Positions 34,763 through 46,149 are shown, counted from the stretch's first letter. The stretch: 64,000 nucleotides of DNA from Delphinus delphis (GCF_949987515.2 NC_082684.1:52728006-52792005), one strand, 5' to 3'. Numbers and translations: made by a program. The notes: a model not told the origin generated them from the letters alone.

Positions 34763-35467
34763 CTGCTGTCTGTTTCACTGTCTTCTCACTTTGCAGACCT
34801 TACTGTGTTTGGGGTCTCCTTTTTGCAGGCTGCAGGTTCATAGTTCCCATTGTTTTCTGTGTGCCCCCAGTGTCTGAGGTTGGTCAATGGGTTGTGTAGG
34901 TTTCCTGGTGGAGGGGAATAGTGCCTGTGTTATGGTGGATGAGGCTGGATCTTGTCTTTCTGGTGGGCAGGTCCGCGTCCGTTGGTGTGTTTTGGGGTAT
35001 CTGTCACCTTATTATGATTTTAGGTGGCCTTTCTGCTAGTGGGTAGGGTTGTGTTCCTGTTTTGCTAGTTGTTTGGCCTAGGACATGTAGCACTGTAGCT
35101 TGCTGGTCATTGAGTGGAGCTGGGTGCTGGTGTTGAGATGGAAGTCTCTGAGAGATTTTCGCTGTTTGATATTATGTGGAGCTGGGAGTTCTCTTGTGGA
35201 CCAGTGTCCTGAACTCGGCTCTCCCACCTCCGAGGCACAGGCCTGAAACCTGGCCAGAGCACCAAGAGCTTGTCATCCACACGGCTGCTAGTGTTGGAGG
35301 GTCTCCTGCAGAGATGGGGGACAGCTGTGGCTGACCATGGAGACAAGGGCACTGGCAGCAGAAGTTTTGGGAAGCGCTCCTTGGCATGAACCCTCACAGA
35401 GTCCTCCATTAGCCCCACCAGGGAGCCTGTAGCCTCCAGTGCTGGGTTGCCTCATGCCAAGCAACGC
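34763..35467 (-). promoter_or_regulatory. L1 5'UTR (internal promoter region)
   Basis: Sequence between the ORF1 start and the upstream insertion boundary is GC-richer than its flanks, as L1 5'UTRs usually are. Open frames in it (35107-35476) are by-products of composition. In L1 biology this region holds the internal Pol II promoter. Activity cannot be judged from the sequence, and I saw no tandem monomers of the mouse type. Confidence 0.75.
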
Positions 35468-35579
35468 AGTTAACAAGTATTGATTGAAGAATCCTCATGT
35501 GCCCAGATTAAAGGTTAAGCTATAATAATTAGATGATTATTCACAGGTGTGATCAGGTTTTATATTTTATAAAATGACA

Positions 35580-35720
35580 TTAAAATATCATTGCCAGAAG
35601 AGGCCACATTTGATTCCTTTACATTTGTGTGCTCAATGCATAGCACATGCATAGCACTGTCTCTGAAAAATAGAAGGGGCACAATAAATGCTTCTTCAGT
35701 GAATGAGAGATGAGCAAATA
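35580..35720 (+). repeat. L2-like 3' terminus
   Basis: TGTGCTCAATGCATAGCACA, ATAGCACTGTCTCTGAAAAA and GGGGCACAATAAATGCTTCT resemble the L2 end (GCCTAGCACAGTGCCTGGCAC, GCTCAATAAATG) with a local duplication of the GCATAGCACATGCATAGCAC words. Confidence 0.45.
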
Positions 35721-36639
35721 TCATGGAATCGGTGTATTTAAAAAAAAGTGAAAAGTTTTATTTTAATAAATGGACGAATTTATTTTTAAAATAAACACCT
35801 ATATGTTTCTCAAATAGCCAGCCTCTTGTCATCAGGAAGATAACTAGCTAAGATGATTACGTTTTATCCAGACACTTTGAAACCATGAAAATACAGACTA
35901 CAGGGTAATCAAAAATTAGTCATTTAATTGCCCAGTGCCTCAGTACACTCATTAGCATAGTAGGGATAAGGTTATCTTCCCTCTACATCAATAAGATGTG
36001 TTGAGGATTAAGTGGGCTTAAAGTAATTAAAAAAGAAGTCTGAATGGACAACTAAGCTCTTTAGAGAAAGGGCTGTTTATACATAAGGTAATCATTTCAA
36101 CTTCTAAAGACAGCTAATAAGGAATTTATCTTAGAAAGTAATCACATATTACCTGGGGATCATATTTTGGCTTGAAGATAGATGCAGTTTTATATTATTT
36201 TAATCCAAGATCCAAATACAGGGATTTAAATAAAGAAGAGGTAGTGATTAATAAATAGGTATATTTTAAATCTCCATCATTTCTCCATCCCCCTGAGAGT
36301 TAGAGGCAGATGATTTTGTTGCTGAGACCTAAAATTTTCATCAATTTTTCAAGGCAGAGAGAGCTCAATACACGTATTTGATATACATATATATGTATAT
36401 ATTTACACAGGTATGTATATATATTTACACATGTATGTATATATGTATATTTCAATAAAATATTGGTTATTCAAGACCCCAAAGTCTGGTACCCTAAAGT
36501 CTCTGAAAATAAATTAAGAATCAATTATATAGTTTTAAAGAGAATTGTCAAGATGGATCAAAGGCTCTAATTCACATTTAAGCCAGGAATTGTAAAACTC
36601 TCTCTAGTTTCACTGGATAGCTGCTTCTTGTCATTTGGA
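35721..36639. other. Unique AT-rich sequence with a small tandem repeat
   Basis: A TATG/TATA-rich tract at about 36380-36451 contains two copies of a 22-bp period (TTTACACAG at 36402 and TTTACACAT at 36424). Nothing else recognised. Confidence 0.45.
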
Positions 36640-36890
36640 GCTCACCATAAATCCGACCTCCTAAGAGAGATGTTTTCCCCAGCCATCCAACTTAATCTGC
36701 TGCCTGGTCTCACATCATTCTGTCTTAAGTCTCTGCATCACACTACATTTATTCATTTATTTACTTGCACATTATCTGTTTCCCCTTAAGCTCTGTGAGG
36801 CTATCTTGCTTACTTCTTTCACTCTGGTGCCTGAAACAATGCATTGTGGGTTCTTGATAAAGGTTTAGTGCGTTAATGAGTAATGAATAA
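36640..36890 (+). repeat. L2 3' end remnant
   Basis: TTACTTGCACATTATCTGTT, TCCCCTTAAGCTCTGTGAGG and CTCTGGTGCCTGAAACAATG, followed by TTCTTGATAAAGGTTTAGTG, reproduce the order of the L2 terminus (TGTCTGTCTCCC, AGCTCCTTGAGGGCAGGGAC, GTGCCTGGCAC, CTCAATAAATG). Confidence 0.6.
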
Positions 36891-37406
36891 AAACCACAAC
36901 TTGGATGGATAGTCTTGAGGATGAATATCTGAAGTTTTCACAAGATGGTGTTATTTTCCCATTAAATAGAGTGCTCTGGCATGCAATCAGATGCATATTT
37001 GCTCACTTGCCATAGTTAGAAGTTTGTGAAAGTGAGAGACTGAATTGAACATGACAAAGCAGTTGAAGTGGTGACTAATTCTGAATTAAGAGAAAATGTT
37101 TTGAATAATGCTATAATATCAAAGGTTACTGATAAACAAAATATGATTTTATTAAGAACATAAAATAACTTCAAAGAAAACTGGTTCATCCTTTGATTTG
37201 CTAATCTGTTTGGGGCAGAACAATGGTCATCTAGCAAAAGCCAAGCAACTATCCTTGCTGCACTCTACTTTTATTTAAACTAAGTAAAGGAGAAGACGCT
37301 ATGTATATTGTATTTAGGAATGTAAGTTGTAGTGTTTATCCTATAATCAGTACTGGTACCTCAAATTTATATTAAAAATACAGTGTGATAATTACAAAAA
37401 ATAAAT
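36891..37406. other. Unique sequence
   Basis: No feature recognised. The A-rich right edge provided the SINE target. Confidence 0.4.
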
Positions 37407-37422
37407 AAGAAAACAAAAATAG

Positions 37423-37776
37423 GGGGACTTCCCTGGCAGCTCAGTGGTTAAGAATCTGCCTGCCAATGCAGGGGACACAGGTTCGAGCCCTGGTCCGGGA
37501 AGGTCCCACATGCCGCGGAACAGCTAGGCCCGTGTGCCACAACTACTGAGCCTGCGCTCTAGAACCCGTGAGCCACAACTACTGAGACCATGTGCCACAA
37601 CTACTGAAGCCTGCGTGCCTAGAGCTGAGCTCCGCAACAAGAGAAGAACCTCAACGAGAAGCCCGCACACCATAATGAAGAGTAGCCCTCCCTCCGCAAC
37701 TAGAGAAAGCCTGCGTGCAGCAACGAAGACCCAACACAGCCAAAAATAAATAAATGAATAAATTTATTTAAAAAAA
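37423..37776 (+). mobile_element. CHR-type SINE, long form
   Basis: A sense tRNA-derived SINE of about 350 bp. The head reads ACTTCCCTGGCAGCTCAGTG, with an intact Pol III B box GGTTCGAGCC (37480-37489). The body contains three copies of GCCACAACTACTGA (from 37536, 37572 and 37594), and the tail is (AATA)n plus poly(A). The flanks are 16-base target duplications with one mismatch (37407-37422 AAGAAAACAAAAATAG; 37777-37792 AAGAAAACAAATATAG). The 71-codon frame at 37534-37749 is a shadow within it. Confidence 0.95.
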
Positions 37777-38194
37777 AAGAAAACAAATATAGAGTTATGG
37801 AAAATGCTTAAAACTTGAAATGCATATACAGAGGAAAGGAGGTTTAGCATGTAATTTAGAAATATTTCCATCAAAATGATTTAAAATAATTTTAGTGTGA
37901 AAGAGTTCCTATTCAGCCACATGTAAAAGTCATTTATTCTCAGCATCACATTTTTAAAACATGAATTTATTATGATTTCCATTTTGTTGTTGTATTTTTT
38001 ATGAAAAATCTTGGAGTGTTGAGGTCCATTTTCACTACACTCACATCGAAGAGTGGCCTTTGGAAGGATGCCCCCATCCCTTCCTTCCTTCTACTTTCAC
38101 TTCCCATTTCCTACCTAGACCTTCGATGGCAGCTTGTGGCATGATACTGTGTCAATAATTAAGACATAAGTAATAAAAAAAATAGTAAAACCAT

Positions 38195-38400
38195 AGCTAG
38201 CATTTAGTGGATGATTGCTCTATCCCCAGCATAGTACTATGGACTTTAAGTCTCTTATCTTATTTAATCTTCACAGTAACATTAGGAACTAGATACTGTT
38301 GTTATGCCAGTTTCACAATTGACTGTGTTTGCAGAAGTTAGCTTACTGAAGGTCTATGGTATTTCAGAGCTTGTGTGCTTAACTGCCATTGTTTTGCCTA
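38195..38400 (-). repeat. MIR SINE remnant
   Basis: Antisense MIR: CCAGCATAGTACTATGGACT, CTTATTTAATCTTCACAGTA, TAGATACTGTTGTTATGCCA, GTTTCACAATTGACTG, then a decayed head. Confidence 0.65.
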
Positions 38401-38961
38401 GAGTAATGAATGCAGCTCTAGGCAGAATGAGGGGAATGAATATGGAAAGGAATTATTAAAACACAATGTACATTAGTCAGGTTTATACAATAATCAGCCC
38501 TAACTAACAATGTTCAGAGACTTTTAATAGCAAACATTTATTTTCCATCTTAGGTTCAAGTCACTCCACCTGTTTTCATTTTGGGGCCAGCAACTGCTGG
38601 GAATACTTTTCCCATGGAGGAACAAAAGAGCAGACAAATTTTATACTAACTGTAACCTGTGTTTTGAATAGGCAAACTGTCACTTCTGCTCAGATTCCAA
38701 TGATCAACACAAGTCATGTTGAACGAGCCCAAACTCAGTGAGGTGAGAAAGTGATCTTCCCCCACAGAGTGAGAAACGTGAGTGGGACTGTGTCCTGTAT
38801 GTATTTCATATGGTGTAACGTTCTGTGTGCTTCCCATGTTTATCAGCTAAGTGCATCCCATAGATTTTCTGATTTCTTTTTAAGAGACTGTATTTGAACA
38901 TATTACCATAAAAACCTGATTGTTCACAATCCCGAATTCTCATATCCTCAAATAATCAAAA

Positions 38962-39098
38962 CAGTAGTCTTCAACCAGGGGCTGAGTTATTGGAAACTTT
39001 AGGGCAGAGGGAAATTAGCGGGCAGAGGTGGTGTGGAAATACCACCTCCACATCGTACACTCCCTCCCCGCCACCCCACCTCATCCTGTTGAGAACTG
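38962..39098. mobile_element. Probable hAT-Charlie (MER5-like) MITE remnant
   Basis: The left end CAGTAGTCTTCAACCAGGGG and right end TGTTGAGAACTG are imperfect inverted repeats similar to the CAGTGGTTCTCAACC termini of MER5-class hAT elements. The length of 137 bp is plausible. No matching 8-bp flanks are seen, so this is tentative. Confidence 0.4.
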
Positions 39099-39105
39099 CT
39101 TTCCT

Positions 39106-39904
39106 AAAAATGTTGCTTTCCTCCAGTCAGGAAGTAGGCCCCAATGAAGAGAGTAACATAGGGTAGGCCGTAGAGAGAATTTTTTTTTCCTATATGTCTG
39201 TGAAGATAAAGGTTTAGGGCTTTCATTAGCTGGAAGAATGAATTAAGGGATAAAGACTTTTAAAAGAAAATTGCTGAAGAAATGTAAGGCACTGTGATAA
39301 CTTGTATGTGCTTCTTGATTTCAGATGATTAAAATCTTGCTTTACTCAGTGATTGAGTCCTCATGGCTTTACATTTATTAGCAATCATTTTTCTATTCTA
39401 AAACAATATGAGTCGGGGATATCTGCGAAGTCAGGCAACCACTGTTGATGTGCCCCTTTGATGTGTGGCCTGTGGAGAGTGGCACTGTCACCAAGTTGAC
39501 TAAGAGGCAATAGGCAGCATGTTATATAGCAGTAGCATTATTTCTCATAATTGCAAACTGTGAGGTAAGAAAACTAGTGCCTTGTTCTGATTTAAAACCT
39601 CAGGAAAATATCAATCCATATGTTTCAAAGAAAAAAAAAAGACTTTCAAGGGATATGCTAGCATTTGTTTCTTTGTGTTCTCAAATATGTAGAAACCACA
39701 TATATTCTACTCTTTCAGAGATTATTGCAGGTGAATGGTTCTTCTCTACATTCCTCTTCTATAATCTCATATTGTCTCCTCATATGGTTTATAACAGTGG
39801 GTTGAGTGGAAGCATATTTATATGATTATATTTTATGAAAACTAATTCACATGTAAAAGCTTGAGCTTTGGAGAGTAAAATACACATAAATAGAATAAAT
39901 ATAA
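39106..39904. other. Unique sequence
   Basis: An 82-codon frame at 39577-39825 starts beside an A-rich run and has no domain. No repeat recognised. Confidence 0.4.
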
Positions 39905-40110
39905 ATATAGCTGGGTTCAAATACTTACTCTGCCATTTAATTGTGATGTGAATTTAACAGAGAAAAGCAGTCTCTCTGGATCTGCTTCCTCATCTGTAAT
40001 ATGGGAATTATAATTATAATTCTTCCCTCTTGGACCTACTTGGTCAGTTAAATAATAGTATAATGCCTTGTATATAGTAATAGGTCCCTCATAGTTTTTA
40101 GTGATTTCTG
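39905..40110 (+). repeat. MIR SINE remnant
   Basis: Sense MIR: CTGGGTTCAAATACTTACTC, TGCCATTTAATTGTGATGTG, CTGCTTCCTCATCTGTAATA, TGGGAATTATAATTATAATT, CTTGTATATAGTAATAGG. Confidence 0.7.
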
Positions 40111-40184
40111 TCTCTTTTTCTAAAAACTGTTTTAACTAGAAAATGGACATGCAGAAAAAACTGTCTACCCACTATGTACCATCA

Positions 40185-40372
40185 GGGCCCATTGGATCCA
40201 ATTTCAGATTTTCGTGTTTTCTGAGAGCAATTCTAAGTCTTTGTAAAGATTGATATATCATGACTTTTGTTTCTTAGAGGTCTTCCAAAGGACAAAGAGA
40301 ACATTTACTTGTTTATTTAATTAGAATAAAACTCACCCTATCTTCTAATTATCATAAGGGTCCATTGGGCCC
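40185..40372. repeat. Unclassified 188-bp unit bounded by 15-bp inverted repeats
   Basis: GGGCCCATTGGATCC (40185-40199) and GGGTCCATTGGGCCC (40358-40372) pair as reverse complements at 13 of 15 positions. I do not recognise the family. An acidic ORF remnant follows about 130 bp downstream. Confidence 0.5.
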
Positions 40373-40499
40373 CTTTATAAATCTAAGTCATATTATGGGA
40401 TTTTAGTGATATTATTTTTCCCATATCTTAAAACATTTTGCTATTTTATTATCATATGAATTAGTTCATTTTTCATCTTTTATTCCTAACTATTCTAAA

Positions 40500-40770
40500 A
40501 AAGACTTAAAAAAGAAATAAAATAAAGGAAGATGTTTCACAATTATTAAATGAATCAGAAGATGAATGAATAGAGACAGTAGCATTCTAGACTTTCATGA
40601 TGTTGATGAAATTTATTATGTAAATGAAATCTCAGACCATGAGTCTTCAGATTATGATATTCTAGATGAATTTTCCCAAAATCAAGAATAAGTGGATGAA
40701 TAATACATTTTTATGGATGAAAATAAATATAGCATTTCACTTCATTAGTCATTCAAGTGGAAGGACTTAA
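40500..40770 (+). pseudogene. Acidic ORF remnant, possible transposase N-terminus
   Basis: In one plus-strand frame the segment around 40530-40565 reads SQLLNESEDE. After one frame change, 40602-40688 reads VDEIYYVNEISDHESSDYD and ILDEFSQNQE, and a decayed stretch then ends in SFKW near 40760. Long runs of Asp, Glu and Ser upstream of a K-W are typical of the N-terminal region of piggyBac-family transposases, but no catalytic domain is visible downstream. Several stops interrupt it. It could also be chance composition. Confidence 0.3.
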
Positions 40771-41029
40771 TCATGTAATACTTTACTACAAAAACCTGAT
40801 GCATCCCATTTTGATAAAAGTTTATCTTTTATAATATTTGTATACCAAATTCTCTTTAAAAAAAGAGAGTATGTTCAAAATCTTATGACAAATTATAATA
40901 AAGTTTTTCACTATCGCTTTACACATCTATAAATTATTTACAAAGCTTAAAATATATATAAAAATATATTTGAATTTTAAAAATTGGATGAAGATGGAAA
41001 ATGGTGATGATTATTTTTCCTGTTGTGTT

Positions 41030-41310
41030 GAGGGTAAACTATTCATATACTTTGACCTAATATTGTACTTCCAGAAATTTGTCCTAAGAAAATATTTCAA
41101 CCCAAGGAAGAAGTTCATTGTAGGCCAAAAATGGAAACAAGCTAAATGCATAACATATAAAATGCTCTAATAAGTTCAAGTGTGTCCCCTAACAAGGATA
41201 ATTGTGAACACCATGGAAATTTAGAAAACTATTTATGATGCTGAGTGAAAACAACAGCATATTAATTGATAAATAATGATTATAGATGGATTAAAAGGAA
41301 AATCATTATG
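41030..41310 (+). mobile_element. Old L1 (L1M/HAL1-type) ORF2 tail remnant
   Basis: Consensus-like blocks in sense order: TTGTACTTCCAGAAATTTGT, CCTAAGAAAATATTTCAACC, AAAAATGGAAACAAGCTAAA, TATTTATGATGCTGAGTGAA. These correspond to the L1 C-terminal ORF2 text (AATTCCACTTCTAGGAATTT, ATTGGAAACAACCTAAATG, TGTTAAGTGAAAAAAGCAGG). Confidence 0.6.
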
Positions 41311-41689
41311 CTGTCCTTCAATTATAAAAAAGAAAGTAAATTATCAAAATTAGCTAAGCTTAATTCTGCCCTACCTTGGTCATATATTACTATCATTGCT
41401 TGGTTGGGAATCTGAACTCAGATTTTGATAATTTCCAGAGTAAGGTGGAAATTCACCATGCTTTGGGGACATTATGAAGCCATTTTGCTAAAATGGGTTA
41501 TTTCTACTCTACACTTCCCACCTCTTGTCTCATTTAACTTATTCCTTCCCAGAAATAGTCACAATAGCATGAGTAACTTTCCAATTTTTCTTCAATAATA
41601 CTCTGGTTAGGTGAGAAAGTAGAATTTCAAAGACCAAGACATTTGTTCTACATTTGAGAATCCCCCAAATTTCATTTGATGCTTGATTA

Positions 41690-41790
41690 TATGTTCTGGC
41701 CTATTTTTCTTCTTTGTAATTAGGTTATAAGCTTTCTGAAGGCTGGGATTGTTTCCCAGTTCACATAGGACTTGTGGTAAAAACATAAAA
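41690..41790 (+). repeat. L2 3' terminal fragment
   Basis: TAGGTTATAAGCTTTCTGAA, GGCTGGGATTGTTTCCCAGT: the L2 AGACTGTGAGCTCCTTGAGGGCAGGGACTG block. Confidence 0.5.
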
Positions 41791-41904
41791 AATATTTCAT
41801 AGTTTGAACTTAAATGCATCTGTGAGAATAAACCTGGTGCAATGAGAACAGTGCATCTTGAGATAAGGGGAAGTGATTGAAGAAAACTGAGTCTTCTTAA
41901 GGAA

Positions 41905-42110
41905 CTATAACATGCCAGGCATGTAGATGAAGATTCTACATCTGTTCTTATAATTTTCACTAAAATTTGTAAAATACATATTATCCATTTTTTAATAGTT
42001 CATGAAATTTAGGCTCAAAAATGTTATATGTTCAAGATTGCGGTGCTGGTAAGTTTCTGAGCCAAAATTACAATACTGTTCTACATGCTCCACACATAGT
42101 GGGCATACTG
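41905..42110 (-). repeat. MIR SINE remnant
   Basis: Antisense MIR: ACATGCCAGGCATGTAGATG, CTTATAATTTTCACTAAAAT, TACATATTATCCATTTTTTA, GAAATTTAGGCTCAAAAATG, TTCTGAGCCAAAATTACAAT. Confidence 0.6.
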
Positions 42111-44095
42111 TACACTACTCCATAGTGTGAAAAAGTAGAGAAACAGAAATATATTGCTTACTGCATAGGTTAATCTCTGAGATTGGGGAACACAGAAAAT
42201 TATGTTAAGTTGTCTGCCATCTTTTACTAATGACTAAACAGAAAATGAGAAAATGTGTAAGTAATTATTTGACTAGTCCAAGGTTGTACAACGGTCCACT
42301 TGGTAAAGAGAAATGAGCTTTGATCAGGTTTTGATTCTCAGTTTTGTATCCTATAAGATAGTCTTTTTGGTCTTTTTAAACACGCACGTACACTTTCTAG
42401 TATGATGTCTTTACAGTGAACCATCTTGTTATTACTTGAAGCTGCTTGGCTGGATGTAGCAGCTCTATGGGCATATGTTACTCTGAGATAAAGTTCAAAT
42501 AAGTGGGAATGAAAATAGAGCTATAACTAGGTTACTACTACAAATGTTTCAGGGCTTTTTTTCCTTCTATTTTTATTTGGAAAAGGAATAGCAGGTCATG
42601 GGTTTGTGTTGGCATTTTTATGGTGTGTACTCCAGAGAAGCTAATCACAAGTTTACAAAAACACTGACCTTGCAGTGGCATTTGGGAGTGCATTTGTGGA
42701 ATTTAATTTATAAGGAAAGGAAAAACAATTATGATTTGAAACAACTGAAGACTGGGAAATATCATCCTCAAGTTAAGTTAGTGTGCTGGGATTTCTTCCT
42801 GACCTTATTAAATCTTATTTCCCTTTTCCCACTGAATTTAATAATGTTTCCCAACCTCCATAGACTTGCCATGGATGGAGCTCCTGTGGGACAGAATCTC
42901 TGTGACACGAATAACCCTTTTTTTTAAGACTACAAAGCTGAAATAAAAGTGGAAACATACTGATGGAGAGACCAGAGCTAGCAAACATATCTTGCATTTT
43001 TTGGAGTTGGCTATAAGAGGTTATTTAAAGTTAAATGAGTATTTGGTTCAGAGTAAGTTATTAATACTCTTGTTGTTGTCAATACTAACATTTTAGTTTC
43101 CCCCACAATATCCAACTAGTATATTTATGCAAGGCTCTGTTCTCACATTTGCTCCTCTTTATTGTTTTCCAATATTGCCACGTTTACTCTGGTGATTGAC
43201 ACATGGGAAATATGGCTGTTTGATTTTTATACTGATTGAAATAATATTTGTACCACCAAGCATAAATTGATTTTGTGGTAAGACATAAATAGGGAGATGA
43301 AGAGCCAAAGTTACAAAGAAGAAGGAATTCCTTTATTTTTAGCTGTTCTTAACATCATACCAGTTATCCACATTAAGGATGCATTGTAACAGCAGTTTTG
43401 AAAATATTGATCTGTACTCTAGAGAGATAAATTATTTTTAGGGTAAGCTGATTTTTACATTTATTTATTTATGTTTACAGTACACTTGTTTCATGAAAGC
43501 TTTGAGACTGGTTAAAAAATAGGAATCGGTAATGAAATAGTAAAATAGAAATTGAATTAGAAAATCTGTTTCAAATATAAATATTCTATATTATAAGGGT
43601 ACAGAAAATCTCTCTGTGATTGACACTCAAATTTGGCTCTCAGCTTCCAGAAAGCCGGAGTTGAGGTTCAGGAAAAAACATGGTGTAATTATGTAGCTTA
43701 TAATACTGAACCAGAATATATATACCAGTTCTTCAGAGGAAACACAGATTTTTTTTTAGCATTGAATCCCAAAATGTATCATGTTGGTTTTTATGTGCTG
43801 GATATGAATTTATATAATAGAAAGAGCCCTAAATTATAGTTTACATAATATTCTACATTAAATTTCATATATATTTTATCACCCTCAGAAAAACTGTAGG
43901 GGGCACAATATTAAAATGTCTTTCAGTAAAGTTGATTCTGTGAATGTTAAAACTAATGTAATTCAAAAGCATATCCTTGTATAGTAGCTGATTTTGATCT
44001 CTAATAAAATGTAAAATACTGAGGAAAGGATGAGATATACGTATTTTCTCTAAACATCACTTCTTGTCCTTGACTGGTAATGGAGGGCAGAACAC
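42111..44095. other. Unique AT-rich sequence, no gene recognised
   Basis: A 109-codon plus frame at 42598-42927 has no domain or signal that I recognise, and a minus-strand frame overlaps it. Nothing else stands out. Confidence 0.4.
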
Positions 44096-44112
44096 CCAAA
44101 GTTTTCTTTTCT

Positions 44113-44237
44113 TTCTTTTTTCATCTTTGGCCGCGCTGCATGGCTTGCGGGTATCTTAGTTCCCCGACCAGGATTGCACCTGGGCCCCAGCAGTGAAAGT
44201 GCCGACTCCTAACCACTGGACTGCCAGGGAATTCCCT
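44113..44237 (-). mobile_element. Short CHR-type SINE fragment
   Basis: Antisense SINE head of about 125 bp: TCTTTGGCCGCGCTGCATGG, CTTAGTTCCCCGACCAGGAT, TAACCACTGGACTGCCAGGG. It is flanked by 17-base direct repeats with two mismatches (44096-44112 CCAAAGTTTTCTTTTCT; 44238-44254 CCAAGGTTTTATTTTCT), so it is a complete short insertion with a nearly eroded poly(A). Confidence 0.9.
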
Positions 44238-44254
44238 CCAAGGTTTTATTTTCT

Positions 44255-44894
44255 GATGATGACCTGTGATGTTGGCATGATAGAACTCATTTTTGCCTGG
44301 AACTATTTTAAGCCCTATACTGATGGTCACCATGTTCAGCCAGTTGATCAGTAGTTCCAAGTGGCATGGTATACTTTCTCTGTGAGTCTATGTAGTGTTT
44401 AATACAGACCAAATGGCTTTAGTTACTTGCCAAAAATAATGCTTTTGCTTTTGATAAAATTAATGTTGAGCTCTCATTCCTTTGAATATTTAGATATTAG
44501 GACCAGGATATTGTTTTTTGCTATCTTATTCGAAAGCAATCCATTATGATGATTAAAATCATGTCAAAAGGGTATTGCTTTTCATGGTGCAAAGTTAGTA
44601 TATTGACTGCATTTGGTACAGTGGACACAATGATTAGAAATGATCTTAATCTGCTTACTTCAAAAATAACTTGGAATGGTAAACTCAGAAGCCACTCTTA
44701 CTGAAGTAAATAGCTATGGGTGTTTTAACAATAGAATACTGTTAGTCTTATGCATAAAGACACACATACACTCACTCACCTCTGTCCTACAGTGGCATGG
44801 CATACATCTACTTCCAGCTGCACTACCCTCCAGTCCCAGCTGCCATTCTAGGAAAGAGGGTGTGGGTAGCCCAGTACCACATAGCAGCAGGAAT
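44255..44894. other. Unique sequence
   Basis: No feature recognised. The 113-codon frame at 44676-45017 runs into the MIR remnant and is not coding. Confidence 0.4.
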
Positions 44895-45140
44895 GGAGTG
44901 GTGAAATGCACAGACTCTGCGGCCAGACTTGCTGGGTTCAATTTCAGCTCCACTTACTGGCTGCATGACTGTGGGCAGGCTGTTTACTCTTCAGTGTCTC
45001 AGTTTCTTCATCTGTAAAAGGAGCTATCAATAGCAACTACCTTAGGGAATTGATGTCCAGCTTCAGTATTTTGTATATGTAAACTATTTAAAAGTATTTG
45101 GTCCATAGTAAGCACTCAATAAATGTTAGCAATTATTTAT
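44895..45140 (+). repeat. MIR SINE, well preserved
   Basis: Sense MIR in nearly complete order: GTGAAATGCACAGACTCTGC, GGCCAGACTTGCTGGGTTCA (B-box region), TTACTGGCTGCATGACTGTG, GGCAGGCTGTTTACTCTTCA, TCTCAGTTTCTTCATCTGTA, then GTAAGCACTCAATAAATGTT. Confidence 0.9.
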
Positions 45141-46149
45141 GTTAGGAGTAGGAGTAATAGTAGCAGTACTAGAAATGAAGGCAAAGAACTTTCCTTATTT
45201 TAAGGGGAGAATTTAGATATTACAGTTGAGCTGTCATGGCTAGAGTAACTAGAATTGGGTTATAATTCATGCTTAAGAAAATCAGAGTAAATTGTTTAAT
45301 AAAAAGAATAATTGTAAATTGTAATCTGGTCATCAAAATGGAGTCAGAAATACAGAGTTGGGCTTTGGGGTGGATGAAGTAGGCCAAAAGGTCAGAGACA
45401 GAGCAAAGTCTGTTGCTGAGCCAAGGACAAGAGCCCAGGGGAGCAGAGAGGCACTGACACTGCTGGCTTATGCATAGGATTTGAACATGGGGATCTTAGC
45501 AAGGAACCTGGGAGTGAGAATATAAAGGGTTAGGGAAGGGAAGCATCATAATTTAGGCTTATGATGTGGGTAAGGCCACAGATGCCAATCTTCAGTGAGA
45601 ACAACTGTCCATGAGTCCCCTAATATCTGCTTGTGTTTAATCCACTCTCTCCTTGGTCTGACTCTAGCTTGCTAAAGATACACAGTACACAGAACCCATA
45701 TTCTCCTCCATAAGAACTTGCCATTGATAAGCTAGTGTCTATGCTTGTACATGTATACATCATATGAGTTTTATCAGCAGCAGAACAAAGAGAAAGGAGA
45801 ACAGTGAAAATAAAGGCAAACAATGTCAGTTTGGGTTCAAAAGCCCTTTTGGTACAGTCCATGGAATTCAGAGTATTTTCTTCCCATCAGTTTCAAAGCT
45901 TTGCCCTGTACAGTTTTACCTTTCTGGGATTTTTAAAGACAGCAACATTCTACAATGAAATCAATTTTTAATTTTAAAAACAATGTTAACAAATTCATGA
46001 CTTGTAAAACACTCCTTCCATGTCATTTCCTCCAATCAGCTCTTCTGATTGCTTTTAGCTGATTTTAGCTGATTTTCTACTGCTTATTAAGAGCAGCTGT
46101 GTTTAAGCAGCTGGCACACAAGTTGGCCAGTAAATGCATGCTATATAGA
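45141..46149. other. Unique sequence
   Basis: No gene recognised. Overlapping 80- and 64-codon frames on opposite strands at 45620-45958 argue against coding. Confidence 0.4.

Larger units (their letters stand above)
29658..35467 (-). mobile_element. Nearly full-length L1 retrotransposon, inactivated
   Basis: An antisense L1 of about 5.8 kb with all parts in order: 5'UTR (about 35467-34763), ORF1 (34762-33896), a 58-bp spacer, ORF2 (33837-30058) and 3'UTR with a short A tail (30057-29658). Full-length L1 in mammals is about 6-7 kb, so at most a small part of the 5' end is missing. A 14-base flank pair matches at 11 positions with three transition differences (29644-29657 and 35468-35481) and is a plausible decayed target duplication. 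ORF1 carries three nonsense codons, and ORF2 has six frame changes plus at least one nonsense codon. The copy is therefore a fossil, but much younger than the L1M copies in this window. Confidence 0.95.

Noticed and set aside
36380..36451. CRISPR-like short repeats
   Set aside because: Only two imperfect 22-bp periods of TATG-rich low-complexity sequence, in a mammalian genome.
37423..37500. Possible tRNA gene
   Set aside because: The A/B-box-like head with GGTTCGAGCC belongs to a tRNA-derived SINE. It has no full cloverleaf and is followed by the SINE body and an A tail.
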